In this document: piece after piece, positions 28,108 to 35,565 of the stretch
How positions within the stretch are numbered: position 1 is the first letter of the stretch
Layout: each line of letters opens with the position of its first letter
Notes under the pieces: generated by a model
What the model was told of the DNA's origin: nothing
The model's input: only the letters and a program-made list of their open reading frames with translations
The model's database searches: none
NCBI RefSeq assembly: GCF_900107045.1
Contig: NZ_FNON01000001.1
Location: forward strand, 1-64,000
DNA from: Amycolatopsis xylanica
GTDB taxonomy: Bacteria; Actinomycetota; Actinomycetes; Mycobacteriales; Pseudonocardiaceae
DNA length: 64,000 nt
Direction: 5' to 3'
Program-made: the position numbers and the translations under genes

Positions 28108-29788
28108 CATTCACGGGGAGATCGGCCGCGCCGCGCTGCGGTCGCCGGACGCGATCGCCGTGACGGACGCGTTCGGCGAGTACACCTATCGCGAGCTGGA
28201 CCAGCGCGCGAACCGGCTGGCCTGGCACCTGCGCGCGCTCGGCGCGACCGGGCCGGTCGCGGTGTTCCTGCGCCGGTCACGGGAACTTCCCGTGGCACTG
28301 CTGGCCGTCCTGCGAGCCTCGGCGGCCTACGTCCCGATCGATCCGATCCTGCCCGCCGAGCGGATCGCGCTCATTCTGGCGGACTCGGGCGCGTCGATCG
28401 TGCTCACCGACAGCTCGTTGCTCGGCCGTCTCCCGGAGTCCGGCGGCCGCCGGATCGTCTACCTGGACAGGGATCGCGAGCGGATCGCCGGGTGTTCGGC
28501 GGACCCGTTGCCGGGGCAGGCGTCCCCCGACGACCTGGCGTACCTGATGTACACGTCCGGATCGACCGGCAGGCCGAAGGGCGTAGCCGTACCGCATCGC
28601 GGTGTCGCCGAACTGTTCCGCGACATGGGCAAGCTGCTGGGCCTCGGCCCGGATACGGTATGGGCGGCCGGGTCTTCCAGCGCGTTCGACATCTCCGTCG
28701 TCGAGCTGTTCCTCCCGCTGTGGCACGGCGGGCGCGTCGAGGTGCTGGCCGAGGACGTCGTGTCCGACGGTGACCAGCTCGGCTATGAGCTGGACCAGCT
28801 GGAGGTGACGCACTTCCAGGCCACGCCGAGCGGCTGGCGGCTCTTGGTCGCGAGTGGGTGGACCGCCGCTTCGGGGCTCACCGGCATCGCGGGCGGCGAG
28901 GTGCTGCCCGACGATCTCGCCGATGACATCGTCAAAGCCGGTGTCCGTCCACTGTGGAACGCGTACGGGCCGACCGAGGCGAGCATCTGGGCGACCATGC
29001 AGCAGGTGACCGACCGGCGGCCGGTCCCGCTGGGACAGGCTGTCGGTGGTGCGCGGATACGGCTGCTCGGGATCGACGACGACGGGGTCGGTGAGATCCA
29101 CATCGGCGGCACCGCGCTGGCACGCGGGTACCACGGTCAGCCCGAGCTGACCGCGGAGCGGTTCGGGCCCGATCCGTCCGGCACCGGCCGGTTGTACCGC
29201 ACGGGTGACCGGGCGCGGCGGCACGCCGACGGCAGCCTGGAGTTCGTCGGCCGGGTCGACGATCAGGTCAAGATCCGGGGCTATCGGGTGGAGCTCGGTG
29301 AGATCGAGTCGGCGCTGCGGAGTCATCCCGCCGTCCACGACGCCGCGGTCGTGCTGGACGAGGAGATGCTCGCCGCGTACGTCGTTCCGGCCGGCGACGC
29401 GGTCGGCGCCGATGAACTCCGTGATTTCCTGCGTGATCGGCTGCCGCCGTACATGGTCGTCGACCGGTACTCGTTCCTCGGCGCGATGCCGCTCAACACC
29501 AGCGGCAAGCTGGATCGCCGGGCGCTGCCGTCGCAGGCCGCGAACACACCGGGGGAGTTGACGGGCTCGCCTGCCGAACGGCGCGTCCTGCGCATCGCCC
29601 AGGAGGTGCTGCACGCGGGTGGCATAGGGCTGACGGACGATCTGCGCGACCACGGCATGCATTCGGTGCTCGCCATGCGGCTGGCGTCCCGCGTCAACCG
29701 CGAGTGCGGCACGGAACTGACGATTCGCCAGGTGTACCAGCGGCCGACGGTCGCCGGGCTCGCGGAGGTGGCGAGCCTGTGCGAGTAG
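28100..29788 (+). CDS. NRPS adenylation-carrier (A-T) didomain protein
   Basis: 562 residues. Adenylation core motifs are intact: LMYTSGSTGRPKGVAVPH, NAYGPTEASIW, YRTGDRARR, GRVDDQVKIRGYRVELGEIE and the C-terminal NTSGKLDRR lysine. A carrier domain follows (~495-562), with the phosphopantetheine serine S522 in DHGMHSVLA. There is no condensation domain. The specificity pocket, read by eye, is about D-I-V-G-I-G-A-I-W-K, which I cannot match to a substrate. It should activate one amino acid and hold it as a thioester for the flavoprotein or transferase genes downstream. Confidence 0.9.
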   Translation: MDDIHGEIGRAALRSPDAIAVTDAFGEYTYRELDQRANRLAWHLRALGATGPVAVFLRRSRELPVALLAVLRASAAYVPIDPILPAERIALILADSGASIVLTDSSLLGRLPESGGRRIVYLDRDRERIAGCSADPLPGQASPDDLAYLMYTSGSTGRPKGVAVPHRGVAELFRDMGKLLGLGPDTVWAAGSSSAFDISVVELFLPLWHGGRVEVLAEDVVSDGDQLGYELDQLEVTHFQATPSGWRLLVASGWTAASGLTGIAGGEVLPDDLADDIVKAGVRPLWNAYGPTEASIWATMQQVTDRRPVPLGQAVGGARIRLLGIDDDGVGEIHIGGTALARGYHGQPELTAERFGPDPSGTGRLYRTGDRARRHADGSLEFVGRVDDQVKIRGYRVELGEIESALRSHPAVHDAAVVLDEEMLAAYVVPAGDAVGADELRDFLRDRLPPYMVVDRYSFLGAMPLNTSGKLDRRALPSQAANTPGELTGSPAERRVLRIAQEVLHAGGIGLTDDLRDHGMHSVLAMRLASRVNRECGTELTIRQVYQRPTVAGLAEVASLCE

Positions 29789-31173
29789 CGGTCATCGGTG
29801 GCGGCGCCGGCTTGGTCAGCCTGCTGGACAGCTTGCTGCCACGTGCCGGAGAACTCGCGGCAGGACTCGAGATCGACGTGTTCGAGCCGGGAGATCTCGC
29901 GCGGGGCGGCGCTTTCGGCCCGGATCTGGACAGCGCGTTGATCAACCTGCCGAACAGCGCGATGTCGATCAGGGATCACGAGCGTGGTCACTTCGCCGAC
30001 TGGCTGAGGCGGCGGGGCGACTCCGGCGACCACGACGTGTCGTTCGCGCCCCGCCGGGTCTTCGGTGACTATCTCGCCGACCAGCTGGCCCGATGCCGCG
30101 CCGAGGCCGAGGCGTGGGGCTGGCGGATCACCGTGCACCGCGAGGTCGTGGTCGGGGTGTCGGATGTGCCCGGCGGGCTGCTGGTACGCGGCGACGAAGC
30201 CCGCCGCTACGACCAGGTCGTGCTGTGCGTCGGGCCGGGTAGCGCCGCCGATCCGTACGGACTCGCCGGCGCGCCCGGCTTCCATCGGCCCTATCCCTTG
30301 TCTTCGGTCTTGCCGCGGGTCGCGACGCGCGACCGGGTGCTGATCGTCGGCACCGGCCTGACCGCCGTGGACACCGTGCTCGGGCTGCTCGAGCTCGGGC
30401 ACGAAGGGCCGATCACGATGGCGTCCCGGCGCGGAGTACTGCCCGGGGTCCTGTCGCCGGCGCCGCACCGGCGGCTGCGCTTTCTCACTCCGGAACGCGT
30501 GGCCGCCGGGGTGACCGCCGACGACATCTGGGAGTTGCTGCACGCCGAATTGGCCGCCGCCGGTGTCGACGGCGAAACGGAAACCGCGTGGCTGCGCCCA
30601 GGAGCGTCCGCGGCGGGATATCTGCGTCACCAGCTCGCGCGGGGCAACGCCGTCCAGTCGATCTTCATGAGCGTGCCGACGCCGCTCGCCCGCGAGATCC
30701 GCCGGACCATGCCCGGCACGCCCCGGCTGGTCGCCCGCTACCGGCCGCAGCTCAAGAGCCTGCAATGCCCGATGCCCGCCGTCACCGCGAGGAAACTGCT
30801 CGCCGCGATGGACACCGGCCAGTTGTCCGTCCACTCGGGACTGGACGCGGTCCGGCACGAGGCCGGTGTCTTCCGGACCGGGGCCGGGCTGACCGCGGAC
30901 GTCGTGGTGGACGCGACCAGGGCCAGCCCGCGCCGGACCACCGGTCTGTCACGGGAACTGCTGGCCGGCTTGCCCGCCACCTGGGACGCCTACGACGCGT
31001 TGCGCGTGGATCCTGTGACCTGCCGGATCCTGCTGCCCTCGGGGGCGGCGCACCCGAGGCTGTCCGCGATGGGCGAGCTGACCGCGGGTGACATCTACTA
31101 CGCGGCCAGCCTGCCCGCCGTCAACCGGGCCGCGGACGCGGTGGCGGACGATCTGGCCGGGGTGAAGGCATGA
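29779..31173 (+). CDS. FAD/NAD(P)-binding oxidoreductase
   Basis: 464 residues from GTG 29779, overlapping the A-T gene by ten bases. VRVAVIGGGAGLVSLL is the N-terminal dinucleotide-binding fold. A second Rossmann site RVLIVGTGLTAVDTVLGLLE (~190-210) suggests two nucleotide sites, as in the NAD_binding_9/lysine-N-oxygenase-like group. GPITMASRRGVLPG is typical of that family. Likely an oxygenase or dehydrogenase acting on the carrier-bound amino acid. The overlap at its 3' end (ATGA) shows tight coupling to the next gene. Confidence 0.8.
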   Translation: MRVAVIGGGAGLVSLLDSLLPRAGELAAGLEIDVFEPGDLARGGAFGPDLDSALINLPNSAMSIRDHERGHFADWLRRRGDSGDHDVSFAPRRVFGDYLADQLARCRAEAEAWGWRITVHREVVVGVSDVPGGLLVRGDEARRYDQVVLCVGPGSAADPYGLAGAPGFHRPYPLSSVLPRVATRDRVLIVGTGLTAVDTVLGLLELGHEGPITMASRRGVLPGVLSPAPHRRLRFLTPERVAAGVTADDIWELLHAELAAAGVDGETETAWLRPGASAAGYLRHQLARGNAVQSIFMSVPTPLAREIRRTMPGTPRLVARYRPQLKSLQCPMPAVTARKLLAAMDTGQLSVHSGLDAVRHEAGVFRTGAGLTADVVVDATRASPRRTTGLSRELLAGLPATWDAYDALRVDPVTCRILLPSGAAHPRLSAMGELTAGDIYYAASLPAVNRAADAVADDLAGVKA

Positions 31174-31985
31174 AGGTCGCGTTCTCGGAAGTCGCCCCCG
31201 ACTACACCCACTACGTTTTCCCTTACCACGTATGGGGATTCCTCGAAGAGGGCGAGGACGTCGGGTCGGCGTACGCGCAAGGATTCCTGCCGGCGGCGTA
31301 CGACCTCTCGCGGTTCTATCTGACTCGCAGTGTTCGCGTCGACCTGCACCGGTTCGAGGAGACCGGACGCACCCGGTACGTCCGGCGCAGGTGTGCTTCG
31401 ATCGACCACGCGCTGGTGCCACGGGGAGAGTTCGACCTGTCACCCGAGTGGCGTGAGCTGGCCGAAAAGTATTACGCCACGCAGGAAATCTCGGTGGAGT
31501 ACCGGCGATCCCGGTTCTTCGAGATGCTCGATTCCCCGTGGTGCACCCACGTCATGGCCTACACCGACGGCGACCGTCCGGCCGGGCTGGTCCCGCTGTT
31601 CGTCCGCGACGGGGTCGTGCAGTACGGGATCCCGGTGTACGACCCCTCGCTGCGGTCGATCAGCATCGGCTATCACATGATGGCCGCGGCGCTCGGGCAG
31701 CTGCGCTCGGCCGGGTTCGATCATGTCTACCTCGGTTCGTGCTACACGGCGGGCGACCTCTACAAGACACGGTTCGCCGGGTTCCAGTTCTTCAACGGCT
31801 ACCAGTGGTCGGAGAGCCGGGAGGAACTGCATTTCTTCGTCGACCGGCGGCCCGAGGTCACCGGGCAGCACTTCCTGGGATCGGCGCCTTACCTGGACGC
31901 GTACTGCGACGGGGATCCCGGGCGGCTCGCCGGGCGCGCGGACGTGGCACGGCTCGTTCCATACACAGAGCGGAAAGATCGATGA
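31170..31985 (+). CDS. Leucyl/arginyl-tRNA-protein-transferase-like acyltransferase (GNAT fold)
   Basis: 271 residues. The C-terminal stretch HVYLGSCYTAGDLYKTRF, followed by AGFQFFNGYQW, resembles the aminoacyl-tRNA-protein transferase signature (Y-L-G-Y ... M-x-Y-K-x-x-F-x-P). The N-terminal part has YVFPYHVWGF and an odd Arg/Cys-rich piece YVRRRCASID. Known members move amino acids from aminoacyl-tRNA to a protein N-terminus; biosynthetic relatives move them onto small molecules. A tRNA-dependent or carrier-dependent aminoacyl transfer is inferred. Overlaps its neighbours by four bases each. Confidence 0.65.
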   Translation: MKVAFSEVAPDYTHYVFPYHVWGFLEEGEDVGSAYAQGFLPAAYDLSRFYLTRSVRVDLHRFEETGRTRYVRRRCASIDHALVPRGEFDLSPEWRELAEKYYATQEISVEYRRSRFFEMLDSPWCTHVMAYTDGDRPAGLVPLFVRDGVVQYGIPVYDPSLRSISIGYHMMAAALGQLRSAGFDHVYLGSCYTAGDLYKTRFAGFQFFNGYQWSESREELHFFVDRRPEVTGQHFLGSAPYLDAYCDGDPGRLAGRADVARLVPYTERKDR

Positions 31986-33214
31986 CCAAGGACGTCTTGC
32001 TCAGCGCGTGGGCCGATGAGCTGGGTGCGGAGCCCGCGCCGGACGACAACTTCTTCGAAGCGGGCGGCAACTCGCTGATGGCCGCGAAACTGGTGGCCAA
32101 GGCCCGCCGGGCGGGCCTCACGCTCTCGCTCGCGGACTTCCTGGCCGCGCCTTCGGTCAACGGCCTGCTCGCCCGGCTCGGTGAGCCTTTGCTGCGGCCG
32201 AAAACGCTGACCAGCGTGCAGGCGGCGGTGCTTGAGGCCGTGCGCGAGTCGCTGGCGGAACCCGGCCTGACGATGCGCACCGACCTGCGCACGTGCGGGC
32301 GCTGGGAGGAACTCGCGGAACGCCTGCGCGGCATGCTCCGTGACCGGTTCGCGTTCGACGTGCCCGGCGAAGTGGTCGCGCGGGCGACGACCGTGTCCGC
32401 GCTGTGCGTGCTGCTGCGGGGTAGCGCGAACTCGGACGCGGGACGGTGCCTGGTGCGGTTGCGCGAGGGGACCGACGGGGCCGCGTTCTACTTCGTGCAT
32501 CCGCTGGCGGGCAGCGTCGCGCGCTTTTCGTCGATCTCGCAACGACTTCCGGCGCGGCACCGGGTTTACGGGCTGCAGGCGATTGGGTTGACGCCCGGAG
32601 CGGAACCGGACACGAGCATCGAACAGATGGCCAGGCGGTACGTGGCCGAAGTGGTCGAGAACGGTGACCTCGAACGCACGGTGTTCGCGGGGTATTCGTT
32701 CGGCGCGACCGTGGCGCTCGAAGTCGTCCGGATCCTGCGTGCGGAGTATCCCGGGCGGCACCGGGTCGCGTTCATCGACGGGGAACCGTGCGGCGGGTTC
32801 ACGGATCCGCGGTGGGCGGCCTTCTACACGCTGTCGCGCAACGCGCTCGGCATCGGCGAACCGGGCAAGGACCTGCTCGACCTGCCCTTGGCCGAGGCCT
32901 TGGACGTGCTGCGGGAACGGGCGGTCGAGGCGGGGATCCTCCCGGTCGGCTTCCCGTCCGACCGGATCGAGCGGATCTTCGCGACCGCCTGTGCGACCCA
33001 GACCGCGCACAACGGTTTCCAGCCGCGGTTCTTCGACGGCGACGTGCACCTGTTCGCGTCCACTGAGGACGGTCAGGCCGGTATCGACGCCTGGCGGAAG
33101 TCCCTCGCGGACGTGCGGGTGACCTGGATCGAGGCCAACCACGTCTCGATCATGGAGGACTGCTCGGCCGACGCGATCGCCGCCGGGCTGAGCGCACTGG
33201 CGCAGGGGGACTGA
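31982..33214 (+). CDS. Carrier-thioesterase protein (T-T*-TE)
   Basis: 410 residues. A carrier domain (~1-65) has the phosphopantetheine site S31 in EAGGNSLMAAKL. A second carrier-like helical region (~75-145) lacks the serine: where GxxSL is expected it reads TCGRWEEL. A type I/II thioesterase domain (~160-405) has nucleophile S239 in FAGYSFGATVAL, an acid in AFIDGEP and the His in IEANHVSIM. It should accept the growing product and release it by hydrolysis or cyclisation. The degenerate second carrier is unusual and may be a docking module. Confidence 0.85.
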   Translation: MTKDVLLSAWADELGAEPAPDDNFFEAGGNSLMAAKLVAKARRAGLTLSLADFLAAPSVNGLLARLGEPLLRPKTLTSVQAAVLEAVRESLAEPGLTMRTDLRTCGRWEELAERLRGMLRDRFAFDVPGEVVARATTVSALCVLLRGSANSDAGRCLVRLREGTDGAAFYFVHPLAGSVARFSSISQRLPARHRVYGLQAIGLTPGAEPDTSIEQMARRYVAEVVENGDLERTVFAGYSFGATVALEVVRILRAEYPGRHRVAFIDGEPCGGFTDPRWAAFYTLSRNALGIGEPGKDLLDLPLAEALDVLRERAVEAGILPVGFPSDRIERIFATACATQTAHNGFQPRFFDGDVHLFASTEDGQAGIDAWRKSLADVRVTWIEANHVSIMEDCSADAIAAGLSALAQGD

Positions 33215-34143
33215 TGCTTTTCCAGCAGCCGCTGACTCGCGCGCACAGCGTCACCGTGCGCGCGCCGGGGAAAGTCAACCTCCAGTTGTCGATCGGCCCG
33301 CTCCGTGACGACGGCTACCACCACCTGGCGACGGTCTTCCAAGCCGTTTCCCTGTTCGACGACCTCACGGTCACGCGTTCGGACCGGCTGCGGGTGCGCA
33401 CGTCCGGCGAGAACGCCGCCGAAGTGCCGGATGGCCAGGACAATCTGGCCGGGCGGGCGGCGGCGCTGCTCGCGGCCCGGATCGGTGTCGAACCGCTGGT
33501 GGACATCAGCATCCGCAAGCGGATCCCGGTCGGGGGCGGGATGGCGGGCGGCAGTGCGGACGCCGCGGGCGCGCTGGTCGCGTGCGCGGCACTCTGGCAG
33601 GCCGACCTCGGCGACGCGGAGTTGCTCGCACTCGCCGCGCGACTCGGCAGCGATGTCTCCTTCTCACTGCTGGGTGGCATGGCGATCGGGGAGCGACGCG
33701 GTGAGGCGTTGACACCCCTGCCGGTCCGCTCGACCCAGCACTGGGTCTTCGCGCTCGCCGACACGCTCTTGTCCACGCCCCGCGTCTTCGCCGAACTCGA
33801 CCGGATGCGCGACGACACGGTGCCGGAGCCGGTTCGCTCCGAGGCACTCCTGCGCGCGCTCGACGGCGGTGACCCGGTCGCGATCGGCCGGGCGCTGACC
33901 AACGAGGCGCAACCCGCCGCGCTGGCGCTCGCCCCGGGAATGGGCGCGACGCTGGCCGCGGGACAGACGGCGGGAGCACTCGGCTCGATCGTCTCCGGAA
34001 CCGGCGCGACCTGCGCGTTCCTGGCTCGCGACGAGGCACATGCCCGGCAGCTGGCCGCCGCGCTCGAAGCCTCCGGCACGTGCCGGGCCGCGCGCCACGC
34101 GTACGGCCCGGTGCCGGGACCGGCGGTCATCGCCGTCGAGTGA
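33214..34143 (+). CDS. ispE: IspE-type CDP-ME kinase (GHMP family), out of canonical context
   Basis: 309 residues; its ATG shares bases with the thioesterase stop (TGATG). GHMP motifs are intact: APGKVNLQLSIG, DGYHHLATVFQAVSLFDD, PVGGGMAGGSADAAGAL (phosphate loop) and SDVSF with the catalytic Asp. These match actinobacterial IspE closely. IspE phosphorylates the 2-OH of CDP-methylerythritol in the MEP pathway. Its usual neighbour is ksgA; here it is the penultimate gene of a biosynthetic operon, so it is probably a second, dedicated or resistant copy. A different alcohol substrate cannot be excluded. Confidence 0.85.
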   Translation: MLFQQPLTRAHSVTVRAPGKVNLQLSIGPLRDDGYHHLATVFQAVSLFDDLTVTRSDRLRVRTSGENAAEVPDGQDNLAGRAAALLAARIGVEPLVDISIRKRIPVGGGMAGGSADAAGALVACAALWQADLGDAELLALAARLGSDVSFSLLGGMAIGERRGEALTPLPVRSTQHWVFALADTLLSTPRVFAELDRMRDDTVPEPVRSEALLRALDGGDPVAIGRALTNEAQPAALALAPGMGATLAAGQTAGALGSIVSGTGATCAFLARDEAHARQLAAALEASGTCRAARHAYGPVPGPAVIAVE

Positions 34144-34171
34144 GTGGTTCATCGAGAAAACTGGGGTGATC

Positions 34172-34864
34172 ATGACCAACGCGGTGGGCGTGGTGATTTT
34201 GGCGGCAGGACAAGGGCTGCGCCTGGGGCACGGCCCCAAGGCCCTCGTGCCGCTCGCCGGACGGCCGATGCTCGCGTGGGCACTCGAGGCGGTGGCCGCG
34301 AACTCGTCGGTCACCGATGTCGTCGTGGTGGCGCCCGCGGCCGCGCTGGACGCGGTCCGTGCCGTCGCGGACCGGCACGGAGCGGCCGTGGTGGAAGGCG
34401 GGGCGACCCGGCCGGAAAGCGCCGCGCTCGGCCTGGCGGCGTTGCCAGGCCGGGTCAGTCATGTCGCGGTCGGCGAGGCCGCGCGGCCGCTGCTGCCAGC
34501 GGGTGAGATCGACCGGCTGCTGGACCGGTTGCTCGCCGCGGGCCCGGCGGTGACCGGGATCCTGCCCGGCAGCAGGGTCTTCGACACCACGCACGAGATA
34601 GCGGCGGACGGCAGCATCGTGGGCACGGCTGACCGCGAAGTCCTTCGTGGAGCGCAGACACCGCAGCTGTTCTGCCGCGCCTGCCTGCGGCGCGCGTACC
34701 GCAGGGCGGGCGCCGCGCTGGACGGGTTCACCGACGACGCGGCGGTGGTGCGGCACGACGGCGGGATCGTCGCCGTGATCGACGGCGACCCGGACAACTT
34801 CAAGATCACGACCGAGCGTGACCTGCGGCTCGCCGAGCTGCTCGTCGAGGCCAAGACGCGCTAG
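34172..34864 (+). CDS. ispD: IspD-type MEP cytidylyltransferase, out of canonical context
   Basis: 230 residues from ATG 34172 (GTG 34166 possible). VVILAAGQGLRLG and GPKALVPLAGRPML supply the catalytic Arg17 and Lys23; AQTPQLF, TDDAAVV and DPDNFKITTERDL (Lys~211) complete the IspD pattern. In the usual V-H-D-A-A-R-P motif the metal-binding Asp is replaced by Glu (VGEAARP, ~101-107). IspD couples MEP to CTP. It and IspE catalyse consecutive steps, and both are at the end of the operon. The TAG stop lies inside the first TetR operator at 34861. Confidence 0.85.
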   Translation: MTNAVGVVILAAGQGLRLGHGPKALVPLAGRPMLAWALEAVAANSSVTDVVVVAPAAALDAVRAVADRHGAAVVEGGATRPESAALGLAALPGRVSHVAVGEAARPLLPAGEIDRLLDRLLAAGPAVTGILPGSRVFDTTHEIAADGSIVGTADREVLRGAQTPQLFCRACLRRAYRRAGAALDGFTDDAAVVRHDGGIVAVIDGDPDNFKITTERDLRLAELLVEAKTR

Positions 34865-34894
34865 CGTTGCTATATTTCCTAGCGGCACTAGAAT
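34861..34894 (+). promoter_or_regulatory. Operator pair and promoter of the TetR gene, right edge of the insert
   Basis: CTAGCGTTGCTAT (34861) and CTAGCGGCACTAG (34879) are 18 bp apart, as in the 24831-24879 array. A promoter TTGCTA (34867-34872), 16 bp, TAGAAT (34889-34894) overlaps both sites. The -10 ends 7 bases before the ATG at 34902, so the mRNA may be leaderless and the gene autorepressed. Confidence 0.7.
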
Positions 34895-34901
34895 CGCGGT
34901 C

Positions 34902-35486
34902 ATGGCCATCCCGACACGCAAGGAACGCGACCGAGCCGACCGCGGGCGTGCGATCGTCGCGGCCGCCAGGGAACTGGCGGAGGCGGAAGGCTGGGACGCC
35001 GTCACCACGCGGCGCCTCTCGGCGAAGATCGAGTACAGCCAGCCCGTGCTCTACAGCCACTTCGCGGGCAAGGACGCGATCATGGCCGCCGCCGCGATCG
35101 AAGGCTGTGCCGAACTCGCCGAGACCCTGCGCGAAGCCCGCGAGAAAGGCGGCGACGCGCACCAGGCGATGGCCGCTCTCGCCCGCGCGTACGTCGACTT
35201 CGCCGACGAGAAGCCCGCGCTCTACGAGGCGATCTTCACCCTGCCCACCGAGCTGAAATTCGGCGGGCCGGATACTCCGCAGCCGCTCAAGGACGCGTTC
35301 GCCGAGTTACTCGCCATCGTCGGGCCCGTGGCGGGTGGCCGGGACGTCGAGACGCTGACCGAGACGTTCTGGGCCGCGCTGCACGGCATCGTCACGCTCG
35401 ACCGCAACGGGCGGCATCGGCCGCGGCAGCGTGAGGCACGTCTCGCACTGCTGGTCGACCAGTTCGCCCAGGGCACGGCCGACTGA
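34902..35486 (+). CDS. TetR-family regulator with WHG-type C-terminal domain
   Basis: 194 residues from ATG 34902. The N-terminal helix-turn-helix spans ~15-60 (AEGWDAVTTRRLSAKIEYS then VLYSHFAGKDAIM). The C-terminal ligand domain contains FWAALHGIVTLDR, a WHG-type signature. Operators of one kind flank it and the DUF4267/exporter intergenic region 10 kb upstream, so it likely represses itself, the DUF4267 gene and possibly the biosynthetic operon. No Shine-Dalgarno is visible, which fits a leaderless transcript. Confidence 0.85.
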   Translation: MAIPTRKERDRADRGRAIVAAARELAEAEGWDAVTTRRLSAKIEYSQPVLYSHFAGKDAIMAAAAIEGCAELAETLREAREKGGDAHQAMAALARAYVDFADEKPALYEAIFTLPTELKFGGPDTPQPLKDAFAELLAIVGPVAGGRDVETLTETFWAALHGIVTLDRNGRHRPRQREARLALLVDQFAQGTAD

Positions 35487-35492
35487 ACGCAC

Positions 35493-35544
35493 TGGTAACG
35501 CACCAGGCAGAATGGTCACGCACCAGGCTGGTGGTGCGTTACCA
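35493..35544. repeat. Inverted repeat between tetR and cmk
   Basis: TGGTAACGCACCA (35493-35505) and TGGTGCGTTACCA (35532-35544) are exact inverse complements. A third partial copy TGGTCACGCACCA (35513-35525) lies between them and CACCAGGCTGGTG (35521-35533) forms its own small palindrome. Could be a terminator for tetR or an operator for cmk; no U-tract. Confidence 0.5.
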
Positions 35545-35565
35545 ATCGAGCCAGGGAGAACATCG

